From Pseudomonadota bacterium (lineage in GTDB: Bacteria > Pseudomonadota > Gammaproteobacteria > Burkholderiales > Ferrovaceae), in NCBI GenBank assembly GCA_021805725.1, contig JAJZEH010000037.1:52101-116100 (forward strand): DNA of 64,000 nucleotides. Reading direction: 5' to 3'. A model generated the notes under the pieces. That model saw nothing but the letters and a program-made list of their open reading frames with translations. It was not told the DNA's origin and did no database searches. Within the stretch, counting starts at the first letter, position 1; each line of letters opens with the position of its first letter. Both the position numbers and the translations under genes were made by a program. Shown here in pieces: positions 1 through 9,016 of this stretch.

Positions 1-1
1 G

Positions 2-601
2 AAATACTTGATGCGCAACGGGGCCTCCAGCGTGACGCCCTGTGACGTAAACCACGTTTCCCAGTCCGGAAAGGCCAGGCAGCTGCTTGCGCTGCCCGTG
101 GCATTGGCAGGGGTTGCCGTGGTGATCTCGCATGGGAATCCTGGGCAGCTTGGCCAGCTTGAGGTGGCAAAAGGCGATTGGCTGATGTTGTGCGCGGACC
201 TGACCTGGGCGTCATTCAATGTGGCCACCCGGCGTTTTATGCCCAAGGAGAATGCCGTGGGCAACACGGCCCTGATGATGACTTCAGGCGCGTTGATGTT
301 GACGGCCATTGCCGTGGGCAGTGATGCGAGTTTTGCGTTGCCGGGCAGGCACGCGGGTCTGGCCCTCGCCATCATGGTCGTGGGCGGCACCGTGCTGGCC
401 TACCTGTTCTGGGGCATGGGCATCCAGCGCCTGGGAGCTGGCCGCGCGGCGCTTTTCCTGAATCTGGTTCCGGTATTTGCGATGCTGGTCAGCGGCGTCC
501 TGGGGACGTCACCCAGCAGGGCTCAAATGGCTGGAGGTGCGATCGTGTTGGCCGGAGTGAGTCTGGCCATGCTGCCGATACGCCGGCGTGCTGCCGCATA
601 G
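2..601 (+). CDS. EamA/DMT-family transporter, C-terminal half (5' end outside window or lost)
   Basis: Inner-membrane drug/metabolite transporter fragment of about 200 residues. The part from about residue 30 on is made of hydrophobic segments ending in an EamA-type repeat (GRAALFLNLVPVFAMLVSG, then AGGAIVLAGVSLAM). Full members have two EamA repeats and about 290-300 residues, so the first repeat is missing. The frame is open to the window edge, so the gene may simply start upstream. The first 30 or so residues are hydrophilic and unlike EamA, so an old frameshift or recombination is also possible. The substrate cannot be told. The stop codon falls exactly where a remnant of another gene begins on the opposite strand. 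Confidence 0.7.
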   Translation, partial: KYLMRNGASSVTPCDVNHVSQSGKARQLLALPVALAGVAVVISHGNPGQLGQLEVAKGDWLMLCADLTWASFNVATRRFMPKENAVGNTALMMTSGALMLTAIAVGSDASFALPGRHAGLALAIMVVGGTVLAYLFWGMGIQRLGAGRAALFLNLVPVFAMLVSGVLGTSPSRAQMAGGAIVLAGVSLAMLPIRRRAAA

Positions 602-690
602 CGGCACCAGCAAACACGGGTGAGTAGGGGTTCTGTGGAAAGTTTAAAGCGCTCGCCGCCGCAAAGGCAATGTCCTGTTCTTTCGGTCAT
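601..690 (-). pseudogene. 5' remnant of a GFA-family (CENP-V/GFA domain) gene
   Basis: Reading the minus strand from an ATG at 690, with AGAGGA upstream, gives about 30 codons beginning MTERTGHCLCGG and ending TRVCWCR. The GxCLCG...CxC spacing is the N-terminal zinc-binding signature of glutathione-dependent formaldehyde-activating (GFA) family proteins, which normally continue CWCRDCQ and run to about 120-140 residues. Here homology stops at 601, exactly at the end of the EamA fragment, and the frame then runs antisense through that gene without GFA similarity. I read it as a gene truncated by a recombination or deletion junction. Confidence 0.62.
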
Positions 691-928
691 TTGTTCGTTC
701 CTCTATTGATTCCGTCGGGTCTAACGTTATTCGCGCATCATCCCCGCGTCAGCGCGTTCAGGGGAGACACCAATCAAACCCTCATGTGGCGACAGTACGG
801 GAAGTGTGCAACATTGAACATGCTGATACAGCGCCTGTAACCCAAAGGCAACTTTCAGGAAGGCTTGCAATAGGCCGGAAGTGGACATTATTGAGTCAAG
901 CGCTTGGGGCGCCTAAACTTTAGCCACC
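691..928. other. Intergenic stretch with no recognisable gene
   Basis: Together with the GFA remnant this makes a 327-base gap. It probably holds the old promoter and ribosome-binding site of the GFA gene. It also holds one inverted repeat, TCCCC (741-745) / GGGGA (761-765). No open frame here has convincing homology. The segment just before 929 must carry the promoter of the DUF3147 gene, but I see no clear -35/-10 pair. Confidence 0.5.
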
Positions 929-1279
929 ATGATTTACTACTTCATTAAAATCTTTGTTTCGGCATTGCTTATCGCGACCATCTCGGAATTGGCCAAGCGC
1001 TCCACCGGTTTTGCAGCGCTGGTCGCTTCGCTCCCCCTGGTCTCATTGTTGGCCTTTATATGGCTTCATGTTGAAGGGACGCCACCAGAGAAGATAGCCG
1101 AACTTTCCAGCCAGATTTTCTGGCTCGTCATTCCTTCGCTGCTAATGTTTATATTGCTGCCCGTGCTGCTCAAGAATGGATTGGGCTTCTGGATAAGCCT
1201 CGGGCTGTCAGTCGCCGCAACGGCGGGTTGCTACTTCGCGTTACTCCCTTTTCTCCGCCGCATGGGCGTCGGGCTGTAA
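929..1279 (+). CDS. DUF3147 family small integral membrane protein
   Basis: A 116-residue protein with about four hydrophobic helices. It matches the DUF3147 pattern: an N-terminal helix (YYFIKIFVSALLIATISELAKRS), the conserved block ASLPLVSLLAFIWL at about 34-47, then FWLVIPSLLMFILLPVLL and GFWISLGLSV. The family has no established biochemical role; it is a small inner-membrane protein in many proteobacteria. The ATG is the only sensible start and its ribosome-binding site is weak. It stands alone, with a hairpin-forming sequence just downstream. Confidence 0.85.
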   Translation: MIYYFIKIFVSALLIATISELAKRSTGFAALVASLPLVSLLAFIWLHVEGTPPEKIAELSSQIFWLVIPSLLMFILLPVLLKNGLGFWISLGLSVAATAGCYFALLPFLRRMGVGL

Positions 1280-1287
1280 GTGTTTAT

Positions 1288-1319
1288 CGGCAGTGTTCGT
1301 TTTGGACACGCAACTGCCG
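1288..1319 (+). terminator. Hairpin downstream of DUF3147 gene, possible weak terminator
   Basis: CGGCAGT (1288-1294) pairs with ACTGCCG (1313-1319), with an inner GTGT/ACAC continuation. There is no T-tract after it, so intrinsic termination is uncertain. Confidence 0.3.
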
Positions 1320-1521
1320 TTCAATAGGGACCAGAATGTAATGACCGGGCAGTTTCTGCATACAACCTTTCTTCAAAAAATAACACTTTGAATTCGTGTA
1401 CAATATTCTCCGAAGTATCGCAGTCCGGTCAGCGTTTTCTTTGAACCACCCTTAACCCAAACATCATCCGCCTTGACCGGTACGAAGTCCCAGGACTTTG
1501 GAAGGCCGATCAGGAGCCATG

Positions 1522-2928
1522 ATGACATTCGAATCCCTTGGGCTTTCGCCCGAACTGCTGCGGGCGATCGCAGAGCAGGGCTACACCGAGCCCACCCCCA
1601 TCCAGGCGCAAGCCATTCCCGTGGTCCTCGCAGGCCAGGACGTTCAGGCTGCGGCGCAAACCGGTACCGGCAAGACCGCGGGCTTTACGCTGCCCATCCT
1701 GCAACGCCTGCAGCCGGTCGCTAACACCAGCGTATCGCCCGCCAAACATCCCATCCGCTGCCTCGTGCTCACCCCTACACGCGAACTCGCAGCCCAGGTG
1801 GAAGACAGCGTCAAAAATTACGGCAAATATGTGCCGCTGCGCTCCACCGTCATCTACGGCGGGGTCAACATGCAGCCCCAGATCAAGGCCTTGCAGGGCG
1901 GCGTGGAAATCGTGGTAGCCACCCCGGGGCGGCTGCTGGACCACGTGCAGCAGCGCACTATCAACTTGTCCCAGGTGGAAATCCTGGTGCTGGACGAGGC
2001 CGACCGCATGCTCGACATGGGCTTCATCCCCGACATCCGGCGCATCGTCGCCTTGCTGCCTGCCCAGCGCCAGAACCTGCTGTTCTCGGCCACGTTTTCC
2101 GACGACATCAAGAAGCTGTCCAGCGGCATCCTGCGCAACCCCGTGACCATCGAAGTGGCGCGTCGCAATGCCACGGCCGACCTCGTGCGCCAGGTCATCT
2201 ACCCCGTGCACAAGGACCGCAAGCGCGAACTGCTCACCCATCTCATTCGCACGCTGCCCATTCCCCAGGCCATCGTCTTCATGCGGACCAAGCATGGGGC
2301 CAACCGCCTGTGCAGCCAGCTGGAACGCGATGGCATCAATGCCGCCGCCATCCACAGCGACAAGACCCAGTCCCACCGCACCAAAAGCCTGGCCGACTTC
2401 AAGGAAGGACAGGTCAACATCCTGGTGGCCACCGACATCGCGGCGCGCGGCCTGGATGTGGACCAGATGCCCTACGTGGTCAATTTCGAACTGCCTCATG
2501 TGCCCGAAGACTATGTGCACCGCATCGGCCGCACCGGCCGGGCGGGCAGTCCGGGCAATGCGCTCTCGCTGGTCTCTTCCGACGAAAGCCGCGAGCTTGC
2601 GGACATCGAAAAACTGATCAAGACCAAAATCGAAACGGTCCAGGTGGAAGGTTTCGACACCCCGCGAGCCGAGCCAGGGGCGCGGCCTGCCCACGCTCAC
2701 GCGCGTCCGCCGCGCAGCGATGAGGCCCCGCCGCGCCGACCGCGCGCGCCCGAGCCCGTGCGTCAGCACGAAACCCAGCCGGACGAGGCTCCGGTACGTC
2801 GGCAGCCGCAGCCGTCCCGGGCCAGTGTTGCCAGCGCCCATTTCAGCCGCCCCCCGGTGGCCAGCCTTGGTAAAAAACCCAGGGAAGTCCCGGCCCTGCT
2901 GGGCGGGCTCGTCAAGAAAACCCCGTGA
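1522..2928 (+). CDS. rhlE: DEAD-box ATP-dependent RNA helicase, RhlE type
   Basis: Unwinds or remodels structured RNA using ATP, in the cytoplasm (cold adaptation, ribosome and degradosome work in the family). From the chosen start the protein has 468 residues: Q motif around GYTEPTPIQ (20-28), Walker A AQTGTGKT (45-52), PTRELA (85-90), DEAD (158-161), SAT (189-191), and the helicase C domain with HRIGRTGR. The basic, proline/arginine-rich tail after about residue 385 is typical of RhlE and probably binds RNA. The frame is open from 1498 and there is an ATG at 1519, but AGGAG at 1512-1516 sits best before the ATG at 1522. Its stop overlaps the next gene by 4 bases. Confidence 0.92.
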   Translation: MTFESLGLSPELLRAIAEQGYTEPTPIQAQAIPVVLAGQDVQAAAQTGTGKTAGFTLPILQRLQPVANTSVSPAKHPIRCLVLTPTRELAAQVEDSVKNYGKYVPLRSTVIYGGVNMQPQIKALQGGVEIVVATPGRLLDHVQQRTINLSQVEILVLDEADRMLDMGFIPDIRRIVALLPAQRQNLLFSATFSDDIKKLSSGILRNPVTIEVARRNATADLVRQVIYPVHKDRKRELLTHLIRTLPIPQAIVFMRTKHGANRLCSQLERDGINAAAIHSDKTQSHRTKSLADFKEGQVNILVATDIAARGLDVDQMPYVVNFELPHVPEDYVHRIGRTGRAGSPGNALSLVSSDESRELADIEKLIKTKIETVQVEGFDTPRAEPGARPAHAHARPPRSDEAPPRRPRAPEPVRQHETQPDEAPVRRQPQPSRASVASAHFSRPPVASLGKKPREVPALLGGLVKKTP

Positions 2929-3224
2929 GCGCGTGCTACAGCATCGAGGCCGGGACCGGCGCGCTGCTGTTGCACCTGCATGTCCAGCCGGGGGCCAGCC
3001 GCACTGAAATCGTCGGCCTGCATGGCAATGCCCTCAAAATCCGCCTGGCGGCCCCTCCCGTGGAAGGGCGGGCCAACGAAGTCCTGCTGCGCTACTTGAC
3101 CGAAGTGTTTGAAGTACCGCTGCGCCAAGTGGAATTGCGCGCTGGAGCCACGGGGCGCAAGAAACGGGTGGCCATCCTGGGGAGCCCGGTGGACATCCAT
3201 AGCGTTCTGTTATCTATAAGATAA
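2925..3224 (+). CDS. DUF167 (YggU) family protein
   Basis: A 99-residue cytoplasmic protein of the DUF167/YggU family, recognised by [35 protein letters not shown] and the ATGRKKRV block near residue 80. No enzyme activity is established for the family. The GTG start at 2925 overlaps the helicase stop (GTGA), implying translational coupling. In many proteobacteria the gene lies beside yggT, but here it follows the helicase. Confidence 0.9.
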   Translation: MSACYSIEAGTGALLLHLHVQPGASRTEIVGLHGNALKIRLAAPPVEGRANEVLLRYLTEVFEVPLRQVELRAGATGRKKRVAILGSPVDIHSVLLSIR

Positions 3225-3309
3225 CAAACTTGAGTGATGCACTGCCGCAATTTGCAGTAGGATGAACCCTGTTGTAGATGCAATAGAGTTACTTCCTCCC
3301 GTAGTGCCT

Positions 3310-3337
3310 AAGCCCGACTCCCGTTGGGCTTTTTTTT
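3310..3337 (+). terminator. Rho-independent terminator after rhlE-DUF167
   Basis: AAGCCC (3310-3315) pairs with GGGCTT (3326-3331) around a 10-base loop, followed at once by a run of T to 3337. Confidence 0.8.
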
Positions 3338-3387
3338 CGGTAGAATGGCGGACTGTACTGCGATGATGCGTAGGGTCCCTCATAACC

Positions 3388-4854
3388 ATGTCTGCAACAC
3401 CCACCCAGGCCGAGATTACGTCCGCGCTGTCCCGCTGGCTGGCGCCGGGTTCCATTCTGTCCCAACCCGAGGATGTCCGGCCCTTTGAAACGGATGGCCT
3501 GAGTTCCTACCGCCAGTTACCTTATGTGGTCGTGCTGCCCCAGACCGAAGCCGAGGTACAGTCCGTGCTGCGCTATTGCCACGAGGCCAGCATTCCCGTG
3601 GTGGCGCGCGGTTCGGGCACCGGATTGTCCGGGGGTGCCCTGCCGCATGCCCAAGGGGTGCTGTTGTCCCTCTCCCGGTTCATGCGCATCCTCGACATTG
3701 ACGTGCTCTCGCGTACCGCGCGGGTTCAGCCTGGCGTGCGCAACCTCGCCATTTCCGAGGCTGCCGCCCCTCTGGGGCTGTACTACGCGCCCGACCCATC
3801 CTCCCAGATCGCCTGCAGCATCGGCGGCAACGTGGCCGAAAACTCGGGTGGCGTGCACTGCCTCAAGTACGGCTTGACCGTGCATAATCTCGTCAAGGTG
3901 CGGGCAGTGACCATGGCGGGGGAGATCATCGAGCTGGGCTGCGATGCCCTGGACTCGGCGGGGTACGACCTCATGGCGCTCATCACGGGCAGCGAAGGGC
4001 TGCTGGGCGTGATCACGGAAATCACCGTCAAGCTGCTGCCCAGGCCGCAAAAGGCCCAGGCCATCCTGGCGGCCTTCGACGACATCGAGAAGGCCGGGCA
4101 GGCTGTGGCCAGCATCATCGCTGCGGGCATCATCCCGGCAGGTCTTGAAATGATGGATGGCCCCGCCACCCGGGCGGCCGAGGCTTTTGTCCATGCCAAC
4201 TATCCCCTGGAAGCCGAAGCGGTCCTGATCTGCGAATCCGATGGCACCCCCGAAGAGGTGGCGGATGAAATGGCGCGGATGCAGGCCATTCTGGAAAACT
4301 CCGGGGCCATCGAAACCCGTTTTTCCCAGGACGAAGCCCAGCGCCTCAAGTTCTGGGCCGGGCGCAAGGCGGCATTTCCCGCCGTGGGACGGCTCTCGCC
4401 GGACTACTACTGCATTGATGGCACCATTCCGCGCCGCACGCTGGGGGCTGTGTTGAAGCGCATTTACGAGATGTCGCGCGAATATGGCCTCAAGGTCTGC
4501 AATGTCTTCCATGCCGGCGATGGCAATCTGCACCCCCTGATCCTGTTTGATGCGGCCAAACCCGGCGAATTCGAGCGCACCGAGGCCTATGCCGGCAAGA
4601 TCCTCGAGTTGTGCGTGGAGGTGGGGGGCACCATCACCGGCGAGCACGGCGTGGGCGTGGAAAAAATCAACCAGATGTGCGTCCAGTTTCGCCCCGACGA
4701 ACTCGCCACCTTTCATGCGGTGAAGGCGGCTTTCGATCCCGAAGGGCTGCTCAATCCCGGCAAGGCCGTGCCCACCCTGCATCGCTGTGCCGAAATGGGG
4801 CGCATGCACGTCCATCACAACCAGACCGCTCACCCCGATCTGCCCCGATTCTGA
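3388..4854 (+). CDS. glcD: Glycolate oxidase subunit GlcD (FAD-linked oxidase)
   Basis: Flavin subunit of the membrane-associated glycolate oxidase, converting glycolate to glyoxylate and passing electrons through GlcE and GlcF to quinone. It has 488 residues, close to the family length. The PCMH-type FAD domain carries VVARGSGTGLSGGALPH at about 71-87, and the C-terminal FAD-oxidase domain carries HAGDGNLHP and GEHGVGVEK. It is the first gene of glcDEF; its TGA overlaps the next ATG (TGATG). In an autotroph this enzyme recycles 2-phosphoglycolate carbon from RuBisCO oxygenation. D-lactate dehydrogenase is the main alternative family, but the glcEF context argues against it. Confidence 0.93.
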   Translation: MSATPTQAEITSALSRWLAPGSILSQPEDVRPFETDGLSSYRQLPYVVVLPQTEAEVQSVLRYCHEASIPVVARGSGTGLSGGALPHAQGVLLSLSRFMRILDIDVLSRTARVQPGVRNLAISEAAAPLGLYYAPDPSSQIACSIGGNVAENSGGVHCLKYGLTVHNLVKVRAVTMAGEIIELGCDALDSAGYDLMALITGSEGLLGVITEITVKLLPRPQKAQAILAAFDDIEKAGQAVASIIAAGIIPAGLEMMDGPATRAAEAFVHANYPLEAEAVLICESDGTPEEVADEMARMQAILENSGAIETRFSQDEAQRLKFWAGRKAAFPAVGRLSPDYYCIDGTIPRRTLGAVLKRIYEMSREYGLKVCNVFHAGDGNLHPLILFDAAKPGEFERTEAYAGKILELCVEVGGTITGEHGVGVEKINQMCVQFRPDELATFHAVKAAFDPEGLLNPGKAVPTLHRCAEMGRMHVHHNQTAHPDLPRF

Positions 4855-5909
4855 TGCAAAACACCCTGCATGCCCTCATGGACCAGGTGCGCAATGCGCA
4901 CGCCACGGACACCCCGTTGCGCATTCGCGGTGGCCACAGCAAAAGCTTCTGGGTGGCGGCAGATGCGCCCCAGGAACTGAATCTGCGCCCCTATTCTGGG
5001 GTGGTGGATTACGAACCCAGTGAGCTCGTCATCACCGTGCGCGCCGGAACCCCGCTATCCGAAGTGGAGTCGCTGCTGCTGCAGCAAGGGCAGATGCTGG
5101 CCTTTGAGCCTCCGCACTTTGGCCCAATGGCCACCCTGGGCGGGACCATCGCCACGGGCCTGTCCGGGCCCCGGCGCGCCTATGTGGGTTCGGCACGTGA
5201 CTTCGTGCTGGGTGTGCGCATGATCGACGGCATGGGGCGTGACCTGTCCTTTGGCGGGCGCGTCATCAAGAATGTGGCGGGGTTTGACGTCTCGCGCCTG
5301 ATGGTGGGGGCCTTGGGGTCGCTGGGAGTCATCACCGAAGTGTCGCTCAAGGTATTGCCCATTCCGGCCTTCGAGACCACCCTGGAATGGCACATGCAGG
5401 AGGCCGCGGCGTTAACCCGGGTCAACGAATGGGGCAGCCTGCCGCTGCCCATCTCGGCCACGAGCCTCCATAACGGACGCCTGCGCGTGCGCCTGTCGGG
5501 GGCCGAGGTGGCCGTGCGCGCCGCCATGCGCCAGATAGGGGGCGACTCCGTGGCGGACGGCGCACTTTGGTGGCAGTTGCTGCGCGAGCAGCGCGCCCCC
5601 TGTTTCGAGACCGAGCGCCCCCTCTGGCGGCTTGCCGTGAAAAGTACCGCAGCCCCGCTGGGCCTCTCGGGGGCCGTGCTCACCGAGTGGGGTGGGGCCC
5701 TGCGCTGGATAGCCTCGGACCATGCGCCAGCCCAGTTGCACAAGGCCGCCCGCGATGCGGGAGGACATGCCCTGCAGTTCCGTGGGGCAAATCCGGCGCA
5801 CCCGCAACTGGGCTCCCTGGATCCCGTACTGGCCCAAATCCATCGGCGCCTCAAACACGCCTTTGACCCCAAGGGCATTCTCAACCCGGGCCTGCCGGGG
5901 AATTTTTAG
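4854..5909 (+). CDS. glcE: Glycolate oxidase subunit GlcE
   Basis: A 351-residue FAD-binding partner of GlcD. It has a short N-terminal FAD domain with LRIRGGHSKSF near residue 20, the GTIATGLSGPRRAYVGSARDF core and the RVIKNVAGFDVSRLMVGALGSLGVITEV block typical of GlcE, and ends with HAFDPKGILNPG like GlcD. The frame is open upstream inside glcD, but the ATG at 4854, overlapping the glcD stop by one base, gives the family N-terminus. GlcF begins two bases after its stop. Confidence 0.92.
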   Translation: MQNTLHALMDQVRNAHATDTPLRIRGGHSKSFWVAADAPQELNLRPYSGVVDYEPSELVITVRAGTPLSEVESLLLQQGQMLAFEPPHFGPMATLGGTIATGLSGPRRAYVGSARDFVLGVRMIDGMGRDLSFGGRVIKNVAGFDVSRLMVGALGSLGVITEVSLKVLPIPAFETTLEWHMQEAAALTRVNEWGSLPLPISATSLHNGRLRVRLSGAEVAVRAAMRQIGGDSVADGALWWQLLREQRAPCFETERPLWRLAVKSTAAPLGLSGAVLTEWGGALRWIASDHAPAQLHKAARDAGGHALQFRGANPAHPQLGSLDPVLAQIHRRLKHAFDPKGILNPGLPGNF

Positions 5910-5911
5910 CC

Positions 5912-7165
5912 ATGTTTGCCAGCCTCGATCCCCAGTTCCGCGATTCGCCCGATGGGGTGGAAGCCTTGAACATTTTGCGCACCTGCGTCCATTGCGGGTT
6001 TTGCCTCGCCACCTGTCCCACCTACCAGTTGCTGGGGGATGAGCTAGACAGTCCGCGGGGCCGCATCTACCTCATGAAGAACATGCTGGAAGGGCAGCCG
6101 GTGTCGCGCCTCACCCAGCGCCATCTGGACCGTTGCCTGACCTGCCGCTCCTGCGAAACCACCTGTCCCTCCGGAGTGAAGTACGGTCGCCTGATGGATA
6201 TCGGACGCAGCTATGCCGAGGCCCATGTGCCGCGTGGCCCGCTCGACGGTTTCAAGCGGATCCTCCTGAAAACCGTGTTGCCGCGCCCCATGCTGTTCCG
6301 GCCGCTGCTGGCGGCGGGACGCGTGTTCAGGCCGCTGTTGCCCGGACCCTTGCGGCGCAAGATTCCGGCATACCGTCCGCCGGGGTCCTGGCCTGAAGCG
6401 CGTCACGACCGGCGCATGCTGGTCCTGGCGGGTTGTGTACAGCCGGTGCTGGCACCGGACATCAATGCCGCTGCCGCGCGGGTTCTGGACCGGCTGGGCA
6501 TTTCGCTCGTCACGGCACCGCTCGCAGGTTGCTGTGGTGCGCTGGCCCATCACCTGGCCGACGAGGAGGGTGCCCGGGAGGCCATGCGGCGCAACATCGA
6601 CGCCTGGTGGCCCTTTGTGGAGCAGGGGGCCGAAGCCATCGTCGTGACGGCCAGCGGCTGCGGGACCGAAGTCAAGGAATACGGCCATGCCTTGCGCAAC
6701 GATCCGGGGTATTCCGACCGGGCCCAGCAGGTCTCAGCCCTGGCGCGTGACATATCTGAAGTGATACTTGAAGAATTGTCTGATAACGCTATGTTTTATG
6801 AGGAAAACAGGCGTGACATTTCTGGGGCGATTGCATTTCAATCCCCCTGTTCCTTGCAGCATGGACAAAGGCTCAAGGGGGTGGTGGAGGGGCTGTTGCA
6901 GTCCTGGGGCGCGCGCTTGACGGCGGTTCCCGATGCCCATCTGTGCTGTGGCTCCGCGGGGACCTATTCGATTCTGCAGCCCGAGTTGTCGCAGCGGCTT
7001 CAGGCCAACAAGGTGGCGGCGCTGGAGAGTGGCAAACCGGACCTGATCCTGACCGCCAACATTGGCTGCCTCACCCACCTCGCTTCCGCCACCCACACGC
7101 CCATCCAGCACTGGGTGGAGTGGCTCGACGCCCGCCTGTCAGATCACCACCAGGGCAACACCTAA
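5912..7165 (+). CDS. glcF: Glycolate oxidase iron-sulfur subunit GlcF
   Basis: A 417-residue electron-transfer subunit. It has two 4Fe-4S motifs near the N-terminus (C25, C28, C31, C35 and C75, C78, C81, C85) and two CCG domains (CCGALAHH in the middle, CCGSAGTY near the C-terminus), the usual GlcF plan. It carries electrons from GlcD/E flavins towards the quinone pool. Its last 27 bases overlap the tail of the convergent transporter gene. The stretch 6750-6840, between the two CCG domains, is strikingly AT-richer than the rest of the gene. Confidence 0.93.
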   Translation: MFASLDPQFRDSPDGVEALNILRTCVHCGFCLATCPTYQLLGDELDSPRGRIYLMKNMLEGQPVSRLTQRHLDRCLTCRSCETTCPSGVKYGRLMDIGRSYAEAHVPRGPLDGFKRILLKTVLPRPMLFRPLLAAGRVFRPLLPGPLRRKIPAYRPPGSWPEARHDRRMLVLAGCVQPVLAPDINAAAARVLDRLGISLVTAPLAGCCGALAHHLADEEGAREAMRRNIDAWWPFVEQGAEAIVVTASGCGTEVKEYGHALRNDPGYSDRAQQVSALARDISEVILEELSDNAMFYEENRRDISGAIAFQSPCSLQHGQRLKGVVEGLLQSWGARLTAVPDAHLCCGSAGTYSILQPELSQRLQANKVAALESGKPDLILTANIGCLTHLASATHTPIQHWVEWLDARLSDHHQGNT

Positions 7166-8017
7166 GGCCACCACGGCCATCCCGCCCATGGCGGGCCATG
7201 TCAGGATTTCGTCAAAACAGACAAAGGCGATCAGCGCTGTAACCGGGGGCACGAGGTAGAGCAGGCTCGACACCCGGGAGGCCTCGCCGTCCCGGATCAG
7301 ACGGTAGAGCAGAGCCACGGCACCCAACGAGAGGGCGATTACCGACCAGCCCAGAGCCAGTACGAAGTCGGTCGACCAGGTCACTTCGCGGGTCTCAAAG
7401 GCCCAGGCCAATCCCGCGTAGCACAGGCCGGAAGCCAGATATTGCAATACCCCGCCGGTGCGCAGGTCCACCCCGGCAAAAAACCGCTTCTGGTATACCG
7501 TCCCCAGGCTGATCGAGACCAGGGCAAAGACAGCCATGGCGCCGGACTGCCAGGTCAGGTCGGAAAATGTCACACGGTTGCCCAGGACCAGGGCCAATCC
7601 CGCCAGTCCCAGGGCCAGTCCCGACCATTGTCGCGGCGACAGCCGTTCTTTCAAGACCAGGATGGCGGCAGCGGAAGTCAGTACCGGCTGCATGCCCACG
7701 ATCAAGGAGATCATGCCGGAGGGCATGCCATGTCGGATGGCCTCGAACACGCCACCCAGATAACCACCGTGTACCAGAAGGCCTGACACCGTCACGTGCA
7801 GGGCAGCGACCGGACTGGGGGGCCAGGGGGCACGGGTGACCAGGGCAAATACCAGCAACAGAAAGGCGGAAAACCCCATGCGCAGGGCCAGGAAAGTCAT
7901 GGGTTCGGCATAGGGCAGGCCGAATTTGGCGCCGATGAAGCCGGTGGCCCAAAGAAACACAAACAGTGCGGGAACGCTGCGGACCCAAAGCTGGCGGGCC
8001 GGGTTTTTACAGGTCAT
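7139..8017 (-). CDS. EamA/DMT-family transporter
   Basis: A 292-residue inner-membrane protein with two EamA repeats and about ten hydrophobic helices. It begins PALFVFLWATGFIGAKFGLPYAEPMTFLALR, a characteristic EamA N-terminus. The first repeat ends LKERLSPRQWSGLALGLAGLALV, and the second has SSLLYLVPPVTALIA and the usual acidic residue before the last helix (FDEILTW). The substrate is unknown. Its ATG overlaps the gluQRS stop (ATGA), so the two are translationally coupled. The 3' end overlaps glcF tail to tail. Confidence 0.9.
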   Translation of the reverse strand: MTCKNPARQLWVRSVPALFVFLWATGFIGAKFGLPYAEPMTFLALRMGFSAFLLLVFALVTRAPWPPSPVAALHVTVSGLLVHGGYLGGVFEAIRHGMPSGMISLIVGMQPVLTSAAAILVLKERLSPRQWSGLALGLAGLALVLGNRVTFSDLTWQSGAMAVFALVSISLGTVYQKRFFAGVDLRTGGVLQYLASGLCYAGLAWAFETREVTWSTDFVLALGWSVIALSLGAVALLYRLIRDGEASRVSSLLYLVPPVTALIAFVCFDEILTWPAMGGMAVVALGVALVVI

Positions 8018-8895
8018 AAATCATTTTTTATTAAATTAAAATCATAATGTTGTAATGCATATTTGAGAATTTCATGTAATTCATTCCCAGCCTCCTGGTG
8101 CGCCCCGGGCTGACCCAGAAAGCGTAGCGCATCGCGCAGGGTGCGCGCTTGGGGCACTGCCGCTGGTGCCCGGGTCTGCTTGCTCAGCTTCTCACCCTGC
8201 GCATTGCGAACCAGCGGTAGGTGCATGTATCGTGGGGTGGGTAGCCCCAGGGCCTGCTGCAGGGCGATTTGGCGTGGCGTTGAATCCAGCAGGTCGGCTC
8301 CGCGCACCACATCGGTGATGCCCTGGCCCGCATCGTCCACCACCACAGCCAACTGGTAGGCAAAGGGGCCGTCGGCCCGACGTACTACGAAATCCCCTAC
8401 GACCTGGTCCACCCGCTGCCGGCACAATCCATAAAGTCTATCGTTAAATGAATATTCTATTTCATTGTTTTTATATCGAAAAGACCTTATGCTTTTGCCC
8501 TGGGAAAGGCCCGGGCGGCAATGGCCGGGGTAGCGCAGCTCTGCCGGCGACGAGGATTCATGGGTGAGCAGGTCGCGTCGGCTGCAGCCGCAGGGATAGG
8601 CAAGCCCCCGCTTGAGCAGGTCTTCCAGAGCGGCTTCATAATGTTCGAGGCGCTCGCTTTGGCGCAGGATCGGGCCGTCCCACTCCAGACCAAAACCCTC
8701 CAGGCAGCGGAGGATATCCGAGTCGGCTCCGGGAACATTACGCGCCGTATCGAGATCTTCCAATCGTACGGACCAGAGGCCCCCCCGGCTTTTGGCATCG
8801 AGATAACTGCCCAAGGCGGTGACGAGCGACCCAAAGTGCAAATATCCACTGGGAGATGGTGCAAATCGGCCACGGTAAAGGGGCTGGGAATCCAT
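8014..8895 (-). CDS. gluQ: Glutamyl-Q tRNA(Asp) synthetase GluQRS
   Basis: Attaches glutamate to queuosine at the wobble base of tRNA-Asp. At 293 residues it is a glutamyl-tRNA synthetase catalytic core without the anticodon-binding domain, as expected for GluQRS. Visible are the GRFAPSPSGYLHFGS signature (HIGH-like H20), a zinc-type CGCSRRDLL segment with a later Cys in the GHCRPG loop, DVVRGADLLDSTPRQ, and KLSKQ as the KMSKS-like motif. The stretch 8424-8497 is unusually AT-rich and encodes a variable loop. It is the first gene of a two-gene operon with the transporter. Confidence 0.92.
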   Translation of the reverse strand: MDSQPLYRGRFAPSPSGYLHFGSLVTALGSYLDAKSRGGLWSVRLEDLDTARNVPGADSDILRCLEGFGLEWDGPILRQSERLEHYEAALEDLLKRGLAYPCGCSRRDLLTHESSSPAELRYPGHCRPGLSQGKSIRSFRYKNNEIEYSFNDRLYGLCRQRVDQVVGDFVVRRADGPFAYQLAVVVDDAGQGITDVVRGADLLDSTPRQIALQQALGLPTPRYMHLPLVRNAQGEKLSKQTRAPAAVPQARTLRDALRFLGQPGAHQEAGNELHEILKYALQHYDFNLIKNDL

Positions 8896-8947
8896 TTGTT
8901 ACGATTAAAGCGTGTTTTTTTTGTCTGATTTGAGATAATTCCCTTGA

Positions 8948-9001
8948 TTATGGGGTCTACAACCCATAAATCCAAACTGTTGCTCTCTAACGGGAACAGT
9001 T
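8948..9001 (+). promoter_or_regulatory. Two inverted repeats upstream of the pirin gene
   Basis: TTATGGG (8948-8954) / CCCATAA (8963-8969), and AACTGTT (8975-8981) / AACAGTT (8995-9001). They lie in the divergent gap between gluQRS and the pirin gene, just upstream of the pirin start. They could be operators or a leader hairpin; nothing here identifies the binding protein. Confidence 0.35.
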
Positions 9002-9016
9002 AACCAGGAAACCTGC

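Noticed and set aside
741..765. Inverted repeat resembling a single type I-E-like CRISPR repeat
   Set aside because: Only one copy, with mismatches and no spacers or flanking repeats; chance or a REP-like remnant is simpler.
721..840. Short open frames on both strands in the first intergenic gap
   Set aside because: Forty codons or fewer with no homology, start signal or consistent codon use.
1381..1410. TACAAT before rhlE as a -10 box
   Set aside because: No -35 element at a suitable distance; too weak to list as a promoter.
1510..2841. Long antisense frame opposite the RhlE helicase
   Set aside because: Shadow of a high-GC gene; low-complexity translation without recognisable domains.
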